A stretch of DNA of 64,000 nucleotides, taken from assembly GCF_000003815.2 (NCBI RefSeq), contig NC_049979.1:25508386-25572385 (forward strand). Reading direction: 5' to 3'. Each line of letters starts with the position of its first letter. Positions within the stretch are counted from its first letter, which is position 1. Shown here in pieces: positions 47,952 to 62,523 of the stretch. The notes under the pieces are model-generated. The model worked only from the letters and a program-made list of their open reading frames with translations, was not told the origin of the DNA and ran no database searches. The DNA comes from Branchiostoma floridae. Taxonomy: Eukaryota; Chordata; Leptocardii; Amphioxiformes; Branchiostomatidae. Position numbers and translations under genes: made by a program.

Positions 47952-50706
47952 TGACGTCATTCACAGCGTAATCATATCAAACGTATTTCCACGGTACGTA
48001 TTGTCTGGATCGAGATGTATCCTTGGTATATAGAAAAAGAGTTGCATATGTATTCATGACTGAAGAAGTCAGACTCAAGACGTACAGAATACTTTATTCA
48101 CACGTCAAAGATATAGGGACTTTGGTAAGGTTTTCTAGAACAAGAAACAAAAGTAAATGCATGTATAATCAAAATGCCTGCATATTAAGTTATATATATA
48201 TATATATTTAAGGTTATGCATATATAACCATGTATGGACTGACTACCGCTTGTGTAGGGTTATGTATATATTTTATTGGCTGTTATTTTCGGAAAGTATT
48301 TTGTTGTGTAAACCGCGCAATACACTGTTTGTTGTTTACGGATATTGTAAGAACTATGTTACCTTGATTTTCCCGCCATTTTGTCATCGATGTTTGTTGA
48401 GTGCTGTGTGTATACAAACACGAAGTGGGCTGGATGGCATCAGGTTGTCGTAACAGCAATTCCTTTTGAGTTGGTCATCAAGTTATTTGTACACGTCTCT
48501 TCAAAATATCTCCTCTTTGAAATTTAGCTGACCCAAAATTGAGAAAGGAACAAAGTTGTGTACGGCTGCAGATATCATCCCAGCAGTCATCAGCCACTAT
48601 GTTAACATCAATTGGAATCAACATAGACTGCAGTGTTTTCAAGTAAGAAAAAAGAAATTCCAATTTGGAAGTAGCTTGATATGTGGTTTTATATGTAACA
48701 TTTGGGCCAAAATCTTCATATCATCATATACATTATCATCATTTTGTTGCATTGAGCCTTCTTAATAACGCTCTAAGTTCTTGTTGGAGTTGTTGAGAAC
48801 CCGTAATTGGCCTTAATTCGAGGGTTGTCACCCCTTGACCGTGAATTTGACAGACGGGACAACAATCGTTACAACAGATGGGACTTAATCCCCTTAATCC
48901 GTAGATTCAGGCTTAAGTCTCCTGGCATTATCTCAAGTGTGTTTTCCGACGCCGTCCAGGGAGGTTGGATTATTATTAACGTTAAGTGCCAGCTACCTTG
49001 AAGACAAGTAGAGGCGACGGGAAGACTAGAGCCCCTGACCCTTAGCCCTGGACAACGCCAGGATTCTAGACTCTTTTCTCTCCACAGCTGCTGAGTGTGA
49101 AAATAACGTCTGCAGCGTACAGTTAAGCCGGGGTGAGGGTTCAAGTTCGTTATCCAAAGTAATTTGTTTGGGTGCTGGCTTGGTTGGAGGAAGGGTTCAT
49201 GACCATATTAGGTTAGGGTCGGGTCGAAGGGGGGAGCAGAGGTAATAGACACGCCATGGTGGTCTAATAACTCTCAATATGTCGCTTCAACTCACCGGGC
49301 CTCTCCCTCATATCCTGTCTGACGAGTCTTGGACTACTTTAAAAACACAAAACCTTTACTAATTGAAGCTTTGTATAACTTATAACATGAAACTTTTGAT
49401 TGTTTGAGAGTTGTTTACCATGTCTGGTTGTTCTTTTCTTGCTGCCAATATGTGAACGTTTCGGTCAAGATAGACTAAAACTGCCGTGTGCATATATTCC
49501 CTAAACAATAGAGAAAAGCAGCGCAGGAAGAAAAGTTGCCTTTCTTCATTTTTTTATGCACAACAAATTAGTAACCTTGAATAAAGATGACACTGCGTGG
49601 CGACATACAAGATGAAGTGAATGTTAAAGAATGTGAATAAGATATCTTATCGGATTTGTACCTTTCTTTTCTTGAGGAAAATTCTTGTTGTCGCCACGTC
49701 CATTCAGGAGTTAGGAAGTTAGATGTGTGTTCTTAGATGTTCCGTTATAATTCTATTTGAAACGCTTTTTACAATAGCGAATGAATGTGGCTTTTGGAAA
49801 GCTACAAAAATCACAGTGGCATATGGGGAAGATAACAATGGAAAAGGAAAAAAATAACAAATATGAAACCGTATGCTCTTTAATAATAGCTATTGTCAAA
49901 CGCAGTGTAGTTTCTTGCCTTCATATGTAACGTTAGAGTTATTTTTTGCTTATATCGCCACACAGTTATAGCATGTTTTATGTTAATAACACTTAAAAAG
50001 TTGTACATGTACCTAATTATAACGTTAGGAAGAGCGGAAAAAATAAAACAAGAGGCAAGAGTTTTTTTTTCAGGATGATGGGCGTGTACATATGTATATG
50101 TCATGACGTCATTATTACGCGTGTACACACATTACGCTCCCCATAATCTCTGTTACGTCATTGCAGTGTCACATTTCTGAGATGTTCTTGAGAATTACTA
50201 AAAGAGTTAAGATTGTCGAGAAACTCGCGTTGCGATAAAATTCTAGTACCCTCGTCTGAAAGTGTAAAAAAGAGACACACCCCCTCCATTCCTCAGCCAT
50301 GGCGTCATAATGATTTTTGATGATGGACAATACAAAACAACGGAACAGTCTGTGCTTATGACAAATTCTCTTACACCTGTGACAAATTGTCTGACAACAT
50401 CACTGTGGATAGGGTTTGTCTTGGCACACTCTACCTAAATAACCAAGCCTCCCAATCCATGACAACATGACGTTTTTAGAACCTCTAGTTTCCGATGAGG
50501 TCAAAGAACAAAACTTCTGTCCGTCAGGGTCGACACAAAAGAAATAAAACACGGCGAAAATGAGATTTTTGAACTTGGTTGGGTTTATTTGTGTAGGTCG
50601 AGGCATGGGGAGGTGGCTGGGTGAACCACAAGCCTTACCATTGTAGCCCTGTAACTTGAGACCACAGGAGCGAAAAATCGTCTGCTAGTGACGTCACTCC
50701 GATAGT
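47952..50706. promoter_or_regulatory. Three perfect CRE palindromes
   Basis: TGACGTCA occurs at 47952-47959 (in ATGACGTCAT), 50104-50111 and 50699-50706 (in GTGACGTCAC). A partial site TACGTCA is near 50154. This is the full CREB/ATF consensus. No associated transcript was recognised. Confidence 0.4.
48190..48211. repeat. (TA)n microsatellite
   Basis: A run of about 10 TA units lies in AT-rich DNA. Confidence 0.9.
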
Positions 50707-53700
50707 GAAAGAATTCCACAGGAGTCATGGTGAGGCCCAGGTCAGGTTCAAGTTGGCCTAGAGAGAGGCAGCTACAACCAACGTTCTACACCACAGCTCC
50801 TTTTGAGCCCTAAAAACACTGAGTGACTAAAAGACAGTCATAGTTTGCTACCTATATTTAGCAATCCATGGCTTTCGTATACATTTTCAAGTGATATCAC
50901 ATGTGATTGTCATTTGACTCAAAAACAATTTCATTCATAAATGATGCGTGTCAACGTCTTTTAAAATGCTGTTTCTTCTCAAAAATATTCAACCACAAAA
51001 ATTGAGACCTCCTGTTATTTTGTAGTTGGTGGTTACTATTATGTTAGCGACTACAGTAGGGATTTCCCCTCGAACAATTTATAACGTTACCATTACCGGT
51101 GAGGGTAGCTCGTTATTCACAAATCACAACTTCTTAGCTGACTTTGAAAGTCACCAGGAAGTGGTTGGGGTTTGGATGTCGTTCCTAATCCGTCCTTAGT
51201 GTACGATAGGGTTTAGAAATAGCCTGGAAAATGCATCATTCCTTCACACCGACAACTCATGTGACCAGGAAAAAAACATTTTAAAAGCAAATATGCCAAA
51301 ATTACCATTACACAACATTTATAATTATATATGCAACAAGGGTGTGTGTCAATTTGACATTTTCGTCACATTACCTGTTTTAGGTTCATTATCATCATCA
51401 TATTCACTCATTGTGTGTTGTATACGTCCGGTTGTGTAGACTTCAATACTGTTGGTTATTGCTGTAATTCCTTGAAATGTAGTGACTAGTTGTTATTCCT
51501 ACATTTCTGATAATTTGTTTTCAACTGTACACTGGAGGTGTGGGCCTTGTAAAGAATATGCTAATCCAGTTGTGGACAGCTCTCAGCTCTCAAATAAAAA
51601 AATGAATTCTTGTCAGTGGTTTCTCTTCTATGAATGTAACGTTACCCTGTCCCAATGGCAACAATATGTATAGCAAACATTTTTGAAGATATCTAGCATG
51701 GCTGGAACTACATCCTGTTTACTACATGAAATTCAAGCAAGAGAAGGAAATAGCTCGTTTTGCTGTCTTTTGTTTTTGGTAGCCGTTTTCAGAATAGCAT
51801 GTTTTGCTTAAGATTTCCTCACAACACACAGAAATCAAACTATTCAATATCTTTATAAAAATATGTAGTTCTTTACATTCAATTGCAATGCCCTGGACAC
51901 TATTTTCTTCCAGTCTATGATTTTGTGTAAACATTGTTGGAGTGATGTATTTTACTGGTGTTGTTTTTGTGGATTTGTGTGTGCATTGTCGCATATCCCT
52001 TATGTGTTACCGAGACATGGACTGAAACCTCACCGTAACCAATGAATCTATCACATTAATCCCAGCTTTATAGCACCCATGTCCTCATCGTTGTTTGATA
52101 TCTTGCACAAATTAATAATTTCATATTTCTGACATCAAAACATTGCATGTTATGATTTCCTGTTGGGTGACGTTCCCTCCTGCAGAATATATAGTTTTCT
52201 GTTAAACTCATATTCCTAAACCTTGCTTGCATGCCACAATTCTATCTTAAGGATAGTGTATATCTATTCTAAAAATAGAAATTAGTTGTTGAGGTTGTTG
52301 TTATTCTGTGATGTTTAGTTTTGACACAAGTGAGATACATTTTTCATCTGTAAAACTTATGCCAGATTAGACTTGTATCACACATTTTTATTCCTTATGA
52401 AATTTGAAAGCATAAGGGGACACACATAAGTGTCATCTGAGAAAGGGGGAACGATTATTTGACATTTTAACATGTGTGTTTTGGAGGGCTTTTCATAGAC
52501 CTTCTATTCTGTCCATTCTAAAATGGCGGCAAAAAATACCCTCCCCACCTTGTGTCCACCTCACCATGTACATATCCAAACATGTACATGTGCTTTAGAA
52601 GAACTATAATCTTTTCAAAAGAACCACACAATGATATCCATGTAGGAAATAAGCCAGGGAAAATTGTTGTGTCGAGGTAAAAAAACATGTATAAAACGTT
52701 ATCTGTGTAAACATGGAATTGCGAAGGTCAATTGCGTGCTAGTTTCAGTCTACACCCACCGGTTACGCATTGTGATGTGTTTGATTCGCAACTCATGAAC
52801 CTTAGATAGCTTCTAATCACTGTTAGTAGGTCCAAGGAGGCCCTTTTCAACCTCCTTAGTAGGTCATATCGTAGTGTTATTGTTCATTTTAGTGTTGACA
52901 GATATTCATAGGGAATTTGTTTTTAGTCAAACCATTCCAAGAAGTAATACAGTAGTTTGTACATTTTTGTCATACCAAACATTCCACAGTTTATTTTTGA
53001 ATGTAAGAAACTCTGAGACATACATGAGCAGATATTTGGACGATGTCAAGTTTTTGTCCGTTTAAAACTGAAGTTTAGAAGAATGATATACTACCATGGA
53101 ATCAGGAAAGTCTAACAAGCAAGCTGACTTGAAATTTGTCACAAAATCCGCAGTTTCTTCATTTTTCATGTTGATGATTTCAAACCCAACAAATATCGGA
53201 GAATCCAAAATGAAGCGATCTAAACTTGAATTTGATTGGTGTGATGTATGGCTATGTCAGGAATCCGGGGGATGTGGAAATTCCTGCGATTAAAAATAAA
53301 TAATTTGGCGAGATTGTTCGGGAGGACGAGACACCTACGGATGCGGCGTACGCAAATGATAAACGATTAGTATCAAATACATCCAGGTACGAGGTACGAT
53401 TTGATTGTGATATTGACATATTCATCCTTACTCTACACAATTATGATGGTATGCCAGCCTTTGTAGAATCTTGTTTTTCTACAGCTATCTGGTCTTGTTC
53501 AGGGAGTCTCTGGAAATATTTCTGTAGCAATCTCGTTCGCTGTAATTTTGTATGTTTAAGTTACATAAACAATAGGTTTAACTCATACTACCAATAACTA
53601 TTCAATGTGCATCTACTGGACATTGTCAAGATTATGGATATAGGGTTGTAAGTATGTTTTTCTTGCACTTGTTTCCTTGTTCGTTTGATCTCTATATACA

Positions 53701-56700
53701 CAAGGGAATATTGTGTGCAATGTATGGAATCTACAGGAATGAAAACTGTCTCATATTTTCATACATTCCACATCAGACATTATAAAAGAAGACACAATAA
53801 TATATCGGACATAAGTGTCATGTTTACATTCTACTCTCATCCTAGTGGCTTTCCAGGCGTACATCGTGATTTTTGGATCATACAAACATAACCCACACAC
53901 AGGAACCTAGATATACGAAACAAAAATGTTACAGTCGCAAACATGGGAGGGACAGACATATGCTCTGCTTTTAATTCTTGTAGTTAAGGCTACTAATATG
54001 CAACTGATATACCACTTAGAAACGTTGTTGTCACACCTGGGATGTTGTTGTTTCTCCACACACTTGCACAGATGCTGAGATTTGGGAAACGTCCTATTTT
54101 GAGACCATTTTGGCAGTCCATCTTTCCTGCCGTTGTTGTGCACGCTTGTATATATACACAAAGGATGTCTACGTGAGTTAGTACGCTACAACAGCTGGCG
54201 TGGATGAACTGACACTGCCTGAACTTGACCTCTAGTTCGTCACAGGATCAAGGTCATCCTAACAACCACTTTGTTTAGGCCTTCTCTGAGAAATTTTGTA
54301 AAGGTTCAGGGTCAAGATGGTAGGGTCAACGTCAAGTAGAGACAACAAGGTATATATGAAATACGTTGGAACTATGTAACACACAGGATGGCATCTGAGT
54401 ATTTTTCGCATCTTCTTCCTTTCTCTTCATTGTGGCACGGGCATTCTGAAATACAAAAAGTAAAGCCGCATTGAAATGTTTGTAGTAAAATATCTAATCA
54501 CTGGAGGTCTACGTACAGTTTGTTACAGTGGCGTTCATATCGTTTCAACATGGAACAAATCGTGCAACAACATACCACTTCGGGAAGTCATACTATTTAG
54601 CACCTTACAAGATGGAGAACGGTAAGAGAATTTATTATCACATGTCTGCTTCCCATACAAAATACTATTAAGAATTACTAGAGAGCTTCCTCAAAGTTCA
54701 TTTTCCACCTTTAATAGAATACCATACCAGAAAATTAAGACTAAAATTTCAGATACCCAACGCTGTCAACTTATTGTTAATAACAATAATAATAATAATA
54801 CAAAGACACCATGACATGTACAAAAACTGTCACTATACATATAAGCAAAATGGCAAAGTATTAACTTGTAAAGTATAGTTGATGTAAAGTATCAAACAGA
54901 TGCATTAAGCTAGAAAGGGCAAGGAGATACACACAACTTCTGTATCAGTTAAAGTGATGTACTCCTATCAGTGTATCATCCGTCCGCCCTGTCTATATCA
55001 GCGAATTGTTCCGAAATTAAGTAATCTTTCATTTCGTGTCTTATCTTAATGTTACACCTCCCTCCTATTATCACTATCACTGCCTATCCCCACAGCGAGA
55101 CACCACAGAGACAGAAGCAGCGATGGAAGTATTCCATGTGTGATCAAATATATTACATACACCTTTCTTTTGACACCTTTCTTGTAAACTCAAACCTGCA
55201 GGAGACTCTAGGAAAAATACAGGGGAACTTTGTCTGTTGTTTTGTTGATTATTTCCTGGTGCAGCCGTAAAGGAATTTCGAAAGAAAAAAATTTCTTGGA
55301 TATTCCTTGGGCGCAATTCTCAGGTGGGGACATAAGAACTTTTCCGTAGGAAACTTTCCCCAGTTCTTGTTTCACGTAAGACTGTGTTGTAGTCCAACCA
55401 TTTAAACTAAATTCCAATGACACTTTTTTTATACACACACCAAACATTGATATAGTGATATAGTTATAACAATTCATACAGTCAACATGGGATTTTTTAA
55501 CATAGTTTTGTACCGAATAAGAATCGTGTATTGATAAGTAATAAAATGGTTTGTGGAGATATTTTCACTGGAGAGAAAGTTTCATTAATGCCTCCTACTT
55601 TGAAACCAAAAGAGATAAACGAAAAACGATTAAGTGATTCATACGAAGAAAACTTTTGTGATAAAATGTACAAGTGACAGATCACATCTTGGCAAGTCGA
55701 GCAAGTAGAAACAAATTGGATTCTTCCACAGATTACAAGATAATGATAGCTACAATATCAAAAACTCATCCAGAAATGACGCTGAACTTTTTCTAATTAA
55801 GAAATAACAAGAAGTAAAAGTTGTCTGGGCATTAGCACCCAACAAGTGTAATTGTCCTGCACTTTCACTTTTTGCACTTAATTGAAAGTTTCAGTGACAG
55901 AGTAAGAAAAATTGGGTGGGCGAAACAATGTAAAGGAAACAGTAGGAAGAAACGAATAGAAAACACACAAACAAGGAAAAAGAGTGAAATACATACAAAC
56001 CAGTGTCTTCGCTACGATAGGTATAACGATTGCCATGTTTTCTACATGAAACAATAATGCTTTTCATTATGTACTCTGCTGTCAATCAAAATGTCAATCA
56101 GAATGTGTAGAATAAGGAAACACATCCTTGTCTTTGAGTTGAAATCATATTCAGCATTTGAATGGAATTATGGGACGGACTTTTAGTTTGTGACTTACAC
56201 TGTCCTGGAATGCCACAGAAAGGAAGTAAGATATGTGTACGGATACGGGTGCACTGATGGAATAAATCCTAAGATGTATATGACTGGGTAAGTCCTAAGA
56301 CGTATTCACTGGAAAGCATGCTTAGACGTATAGTCTGGCATTCAGCTCTCCTGGTGTTACTAATAAGTCATTCTCTGGATGGAGTAATTCAATTGTATCA
56401 GCCGCTATTCAAACTGACATGATAGGCTATTGCCATATATTCCTGAATTTCGCATACCTAAAAGTTTGTTTGCAATTGCTTATTGTATAGCGTTATACAT
56501 AGAATAAATGAATTATTTTGAACGTCTTTGTTTTGTCTTTGTTATAGAGGAAAATACCATTGAGTTTTTGTGCAATTGCACATACAAATGTAACTATAAA
56601 CGCCTAACAAGAAAGTCTAAAAAGGAACAATGATACAAGAAATCGCAGTCTGCATCAGAAATGCTTTAAACGGTACCAAGTCAGAAGTGAGAAAATAACA

Positions 56701-57499
56701 ACAATATAAATAGCGATGTAAAAATACAATAATTTTGCACGTCTCACACCATTTAATTGGAAGTAGTGATGGTTTCATGCAGTAGTTTTTTTATCAAAAT
56801 ATTGTTGAAATGGTACTGTTTACTGATATTTTGCACACATAAATATACAAAAGTACTAAAAAATGAACAAACGTAAACCACACTTATGTCATAATTAATA
56901 GAAAAATAGTTGGGCATATCTGAATATAGTTCGGTACACAACAGTAAGATAGCTGTAGCACAATCCTCACGTTTTGACAAAATAATATAGAAAATATGTG
57001 GGTGCTTATTTATGAATTCCTTTACGGTCCTAAGTCATATTTTAGAGCAAATACATAGTATGGGCACTTATTCTCTTTGTCTTTAGTGTCATCATAGAAA
57101 TGATATTAAGATTACATCGACAAGATCATGAAAAGGCAGCGATACAACATATCATATTTTACGGCAGAAAAATATTGTTGGATGTGAAATAATCATTTTC
57201 TGTGACTGCCCTTTTTTTCCTCATCTGGATGTTTACCTAGCATACGGTTTAGTTATATAATGAGGATGGAAGAAACAACCTTTTTGACACAATCAATACA
57301 ATATTTCCAACTTTTCACCAGTTGGTAGACCTCCAAAAAGCTATATTCCTGTTAAAATCACAGAACCCACTAGTCATTAAATACGTGGGACTTTTCATCA
57401 GCCACTGCCTCCAAAGAAGAAGTCAAACCTCCCAGTAAACAATGTTGAATCATGTACATAGATAGCTGTATAGAAAAGACACTTCTTACTTTTTTACTG
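50707..57499. other. AT-rich non-coding DNA
   Basis: No exon or RNA gene recognised. It contains an extended nuclear-receptor half-site TCAAGGTCA at 54248-54256, a short (AAT)n at about 54786-54801 and a YY1-like ATGGCGG at 52523-52529. Confidence 0.55.
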
Positions 57500-57566
57500 T
57501 CTGTACCCTTGCAATTAGCCTTCGGGCATGAATTTGCAAATAAATAAATAAATAAATAAATAAAAA
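57500..57566 (+). mobile_element. 3' tail of a truncated LINE or LINE-mobilised SINE
   Basis: AGCCTTCGGGCATGAATTTG is followed by (CAAA)(TAAA)n to 57566. A small GC hairpin next to a tetranucleotide tail is the usual 3' terminus of CR1/L2-like retroposons. No coding part remains. Confidence 0.45.
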
Positions 57567-60327
57567 TATAATGCGATACTTTATTTTGTGTGTAGCCGAA
57601 CTCGTTTGAATGGTTCGTCTAATATTCATTGGACTGAAGTATTGTCATACGTTTAGAGGACATTGCCCCAGACCCCCTACACATGCAAAAGAAACAAGTG
57701 GAATTGAAACAGACACCAATTCAAACAAACTGTACTAGTCTTATTAACTATCTTTTTAAATTGCCCATAACCCATAACCAGCTGTACATCATAAATTACA
57801 CTATATTCTTCTTTCACTAGTTTTTCAAACTCAATTTGCTTACCACAGTACGTCTTTTTTTGGAAATATCTAGATACAGTAGACCACTAGCAAAGAGCAA
57901 AATATTTGCTGCAATAGTGAGGAAATATTTTCGACCATGCTTCGCAAAAAAGTTTTTTTTTTTCATCAAAGAAAACATATAGAAACATAGGTGTCAATTG
58001 GAACATTGGTTAGTTTTTTTGTATATTTATAAACATAAGGTCAGCGTTCTCATATTCTGAGAGGGAAATGATATATAAAAATAGTTGCTCCCTTGAGAAA
58101 TTTTAAGGGGAACATCTAAACATTTACCAACACATTTTGGGGTGTACCCGTTCATTAAAGTCGTAAACTTTCTTTTTTACTGCCTGACCAATCCCACTGG
58201 GCGTACCATAGGAACCACGGCGGGAGAGTTGTAAAAATGTGGTTAGCCATAAACAAGGTGTAATAAAATTATCTCATTCAAACGCACGTTCGCTTGAATG
58301 ACCGTGTAGTTGTTTACGTGGTGTACATATAGCTAGAATATCGCTATGTAAACATTGTTAAGTTCCTATGGATTTGCGGTGTCGTAACTTTTGTTATCTT
58401 TACATAGCTTAGTCCTGTGGTTAGCTCAACGCATGTGGTGTAACGCATAGTACTGGCATGTGGTGTAGAGGCATTCATCTAATTAAAACTTTTCAAATCA
58501 GGTTTAAATTCTTGAAGGTCGTAAGGGGTGAGAGAGATTTTGGAAGGGAAATCCATTATTTGGTGAAAAATGCAACTTTACGTCTACTTTGGTATTGCGT
58601 AAAATGTATTTTCTATAGCCATATGATTTTGCATTTTTGAGGTACGTACAGGTAGTCATAATGTGAGATAGCGTGCAAACAGATGTAAACAGCAAAAGTC
58701 GTTTATTCAATTCAGCCTTCAACAAACCTAACCACTAGTAGTTTATCAACTTAACCTATCAATCGATCAATCAGCTAAGCAACCAACCAATGAATCAACG
58801 AGTCGCCACATTCTGAGCAGCATCCATCATACGCACAGGACATGGCTATGTACCATACTATCTTATTGTCTTATAAAAAGAAGATGATGAAAAATTGAGG
58901 AAACAATATAAAACGCATAATTCGATGCATCGTCATTTTGGGAAGACCAGGATACAAGTCAAACAAACAAACAAACAAACAAACAAACAAACAAACCAAA
59001 CGAATGGTATTGTTAGCATTTTTTAAAGTGCCACTGAAGCTATTTTGTCTGTGTTATACTTATTCTAATACTCATATGTAATTGCAATGAGTTTGCAGAC
59101 TACCAGTATATCCACACTGCATTTAGGTAAAAAGTAAATTCAAATCATTTACAGTTTATACGATGTTAACGTAATAATATGTGTAAAGAAACATGATTCC
59201 ATCTCTCGCATAATCGAAACAGGTTGTGGAATGAGCTTAATCTGAACGAAAGAACAAATAAATGAGTGTAAGAAACAAATGATGTTCGTCCATCAGATGT
59301 GGTCTAAATAACCCACTCAAACAGCAAGGAGAAACAAATGACAAGTAGATAAATACAAGAAAATAAAAGGCAAAATTCTTCAATGAAAATGTGAGTGAAA
59401 AAGATACACTCAGTCACTCTAAAGCTAGCAGAAGAAATTTTCCATTGAAACCGTTTTACATCTATTTACTTACTTATCTATTTATTTATCTATCGTTAGT
59501 TGTTTTCGTGTTCCACATTTTGATGAAAGGTAAACAAAAAAAAGTAATATTCTAACACCACTTCTGCTTTTTATTCCAATAAGCCAAGAGATTTTGATAG
59601 ACTCTAAAAAAGGAAAGAAAGACAATCGAAACCTAACAGGATGAATTGTTTCCTTTGTATCCGTTTCTTCTCGTACCTTTTTCTTACATCATTTCAGATT
59701 AGGCAACGTTTGGAGGAGGTTATGTTACTTCACCCAAAACTGGTCAGAGACCACAAGAGAAAAAACCTACGCAGGGATGCTTACACGCACCGCACCATGC
59801 CGACATTGTTGTCACCCACTGTACATTTTGTGGCTGACTTTTGCGGTTGAATTGGCTTTTCATATCAACTAGACAAAAATATTTCTTCCATAAGGCATAA
59901 CAACGCTATAACAAAAAAACTATTGTCGATTTTGGTACTATTTCTTGTCTTTTAGGGTGATATATCATTTTGTTATCCTATGTTTGCACACACAAAAAAA
60001 CACAAACAAAAGACTTATGAACTATTCTTAATCTAAGTAAATGTATGTTCAAAAGTTTAAAACTGCAGGGGTCAAGCCAGATTCGGGAGTTGATTTGAAA
60101 GTGTTTTCCTTTCCTTCACTTAAGTTGTTATTCATACGTTTCGTCCTGTCAGTTTAAGAAATGTGACACCGAAAAAGACTTCAGTTGACAAGAAACGGAC
60201 GAATTTGGACATATCGCAAACATTAAGAACCAGATAGCGCCCGAACAATTGGTCAGTTCATGTTATTTGAAATAAGTTGAGTCGATGTAGATAGGTTTGG
60301 TATTTATTTAATATGGTGATATCTCCC
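57567..60327. other. AT-rich non-coding DNA
   Basis: No gene recognised. It contains a (CAAA)n tract at 58960-58996 and a degenerate TTTA/TCTA-rich stretch at about 59463-59493. Confidence 0.6.
58960..58996. repeat. (CAAA)n microsatellite
   Basis: About nine CAAA units in perfect array, followed by one imperfect unit. Confidence 0.95.
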
Positions 60328-60360
60328 ACCTCTCTCCCTCTTTCTTTCTCTCTCTGTCCG

Positions 60361-60649
60361 AGTGTGTGTTTCAGTGTGTGTCAGTGTGTGTGTGTGTTTG
60401 TGAGTGCGTGTGATTGTGTGTGTGAGTGTGTTTGTGAGTGTGTGAGGGTGTTTGTGAGTGCGTGTGAGTGCGTGTGATTGTGTGTGTGTTTGTGAGTGCG
60501 TGTGATTGTGTGTGTGAGTGTGTTTGTGAGTGTGTGAGGGTGTTTGTGAGTGCGTGTGAGTGCGTGTGATTGTGTGTGTGTTTGTGAGTGCGTGTGATTG
60601 TGTGTGTGAGTGTGTTTGTGAGTGTGTGAGTGTGTTTGTGAGTGTGTGT
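60361..60649. repeat. GT-rich minisatellite with 92-bp higher-order unit
   Basis: A (TG)n-derived array built of TGTGTT, TGTGAG, TGCGTG and TGATTG variants. The order of variants repeats exactly every 92 bp: TGTTTGTGAGTGCGTGTGAT begins at 60395, 60487 and 60579. The first two units are identical; the third diverges at its end. It is preceded by a CT-rich run (60328-60357). Confidence 0.95.
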
Positions 60650-62383
60650 AATATTTGCTTGTGCGTATGTCTATGTGTGCTAGAGTCTGTTTACTGTGTT
60701 TTAAGACATGTCATGCGCAAACCAAAACCAGAGTAGCCAAATTGTTGTGTCTAGCACAGGATATTACTGAAGGATCGAATATACAGTCTGACCGTCAAAA
60801 TGTTCAACACGGAGCTTAGTTAACCTTAGCCGGACTAATGTGTTTGCATATAACCCCTCGATTGTGACATTTGGCGCTATCTTATCATATTGCCACCACA
60901 AAGTTTTGTTTGATTTTAGAATATTATAGTATTTCAAAAGTTGAACGAAAATATTCATTACCGGGGGTCTGTAGTAGTTTGCTTAGCGATAATTCTTTAT
61001 ATATTTTGAATAGTTTTATCAACAAAATTGCCCAATATACAGCAAGATATTAAATCATCGAAAGTAGTCCTTCAATTCCTTTTCCAAATTCTAAAACAGA
61101 TATACAAGATAATGAGACCCAAACACGGGACACATTGTATTACTCTCTGTCAATAGTATTACAATAAAAGAAAGGGATAGAATATATTCTTATGCTGCAG
61201 AAAAAATCAAAACAATGTATCATGTTGATTGACAAAAGTTATCAATTTCTCTATGAGTGCGAAGTTACTGAAATATTAACTGATATCTGGATTTCTTTAA
61301 ACAAACATTGGGGAGTCGTCTTCCTTTTGTTTATAGATAGGAAAGTGGCATACTTCTACTTGGTAAAGGTAAGCCAGAAACTTAATACAAACTTGGTCTA
61401 CAGGAAAGCAACACAGTGAATATTAATCTGCCAAAACAATACTAGCCAACAAAAAAATAGTCGTATATCTATATGGTACGAAAATGTAGAGTTACCTCAC
61501 GTTAATGTAACGTAGCGTATGGAGTATGAGAAGCTTTGAGTGTCTTGAATTTTGATATTTACATTTTGTACAGACAAGTCAAACTAATAAAGAAATATAC
61601 CACAGTATTTAGACGTATTTTTGCATTTTAGCCGCTATGATACTACATGGGAGAGCTGTTTCCTGTTAGCGTGAATTTTCCTTACCAAAACCTGAGTAAA
61701 AACGTACAACTCACATTTTGTGGAGAGATATGGTTCTTAATATTTACACATTATATGGACTTTATGAAGGGAATCTTATGTAAACGGATCTACCTTGATG
61801 CCCAAAGAGACCAAATTCGATCAAAACAAAAAGTTGTTCAGGTGCATGTGTATTGCTACAATTCTACTACAAAATTCTTCCTCGTACTACAAGAACAAGC
61901 TGTGTAAAAAAAAAACGCCTTGCACCCATGAAATGAACATTGAAATGTAAAGAGACAAAAACCAGAAGATAAACGTAACATATTTCAACATTTCGCATTT
62001 TACTTTTTTTGCCTTATTTGAAGAAAAAAAAGAATATTTTTTGTTACAGTTTGAAAGAGAAGAACAGTGGTACATTTATTACAATTGTATCGTATGCCAT
62101 ATTCAGGGGCTACAGCTCGTAGCTCGCAAACTGCTCTGAGGCCATTTTCACGAGTTTTACCTTAGATGATCGAATTAGGAAGTATCCTATAATTACCAAT
62201 GAAAGATATGGCGCTAATCTGCTTGTATCTGTTTTGACGTAATCCGATTATCGAAAAGACTCCAAGAATGCTAAATTGCAATGGAACCTGGCACGGTTTC
62301 TGTAAGGTACCTTTAGAAGGAAGACGACCTAAATGTCAGTCAATTCCCTCCATAGTGACCACTCTGAAAGACGTGAAAAATGT
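60650..62383. other. AT-rich non-coding DNA
   Basis: Nothing recognised. Confidence 0.6.
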
Positions 62384-62523
62384 CCTCAGTAGGCAGGTGA
62401 CTACTATAGACAGAATTCTTAATGCTTAGTTCATGAATTGGAAAAATAAATAAGCTAAAATTGGTGACGTTGGCCAAGTGGTCCTCACGATGGAAAGCTG
62501 GTAACGGATACAAGTTTGACTGT
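62384..62523. mobile_element. MITE family 2, decayed right end
   Basis: It aligns with the right part of the MITE at 14038-14562: CTATAGACA-AATTCTT-AATGCTTA, then AATGGG/AATTGGAAAAAT, GGCCAAGTGGTC and the CAAGTTTGACTGT end. The left terminal repeat is not recognisable. Confidence 0.6.
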
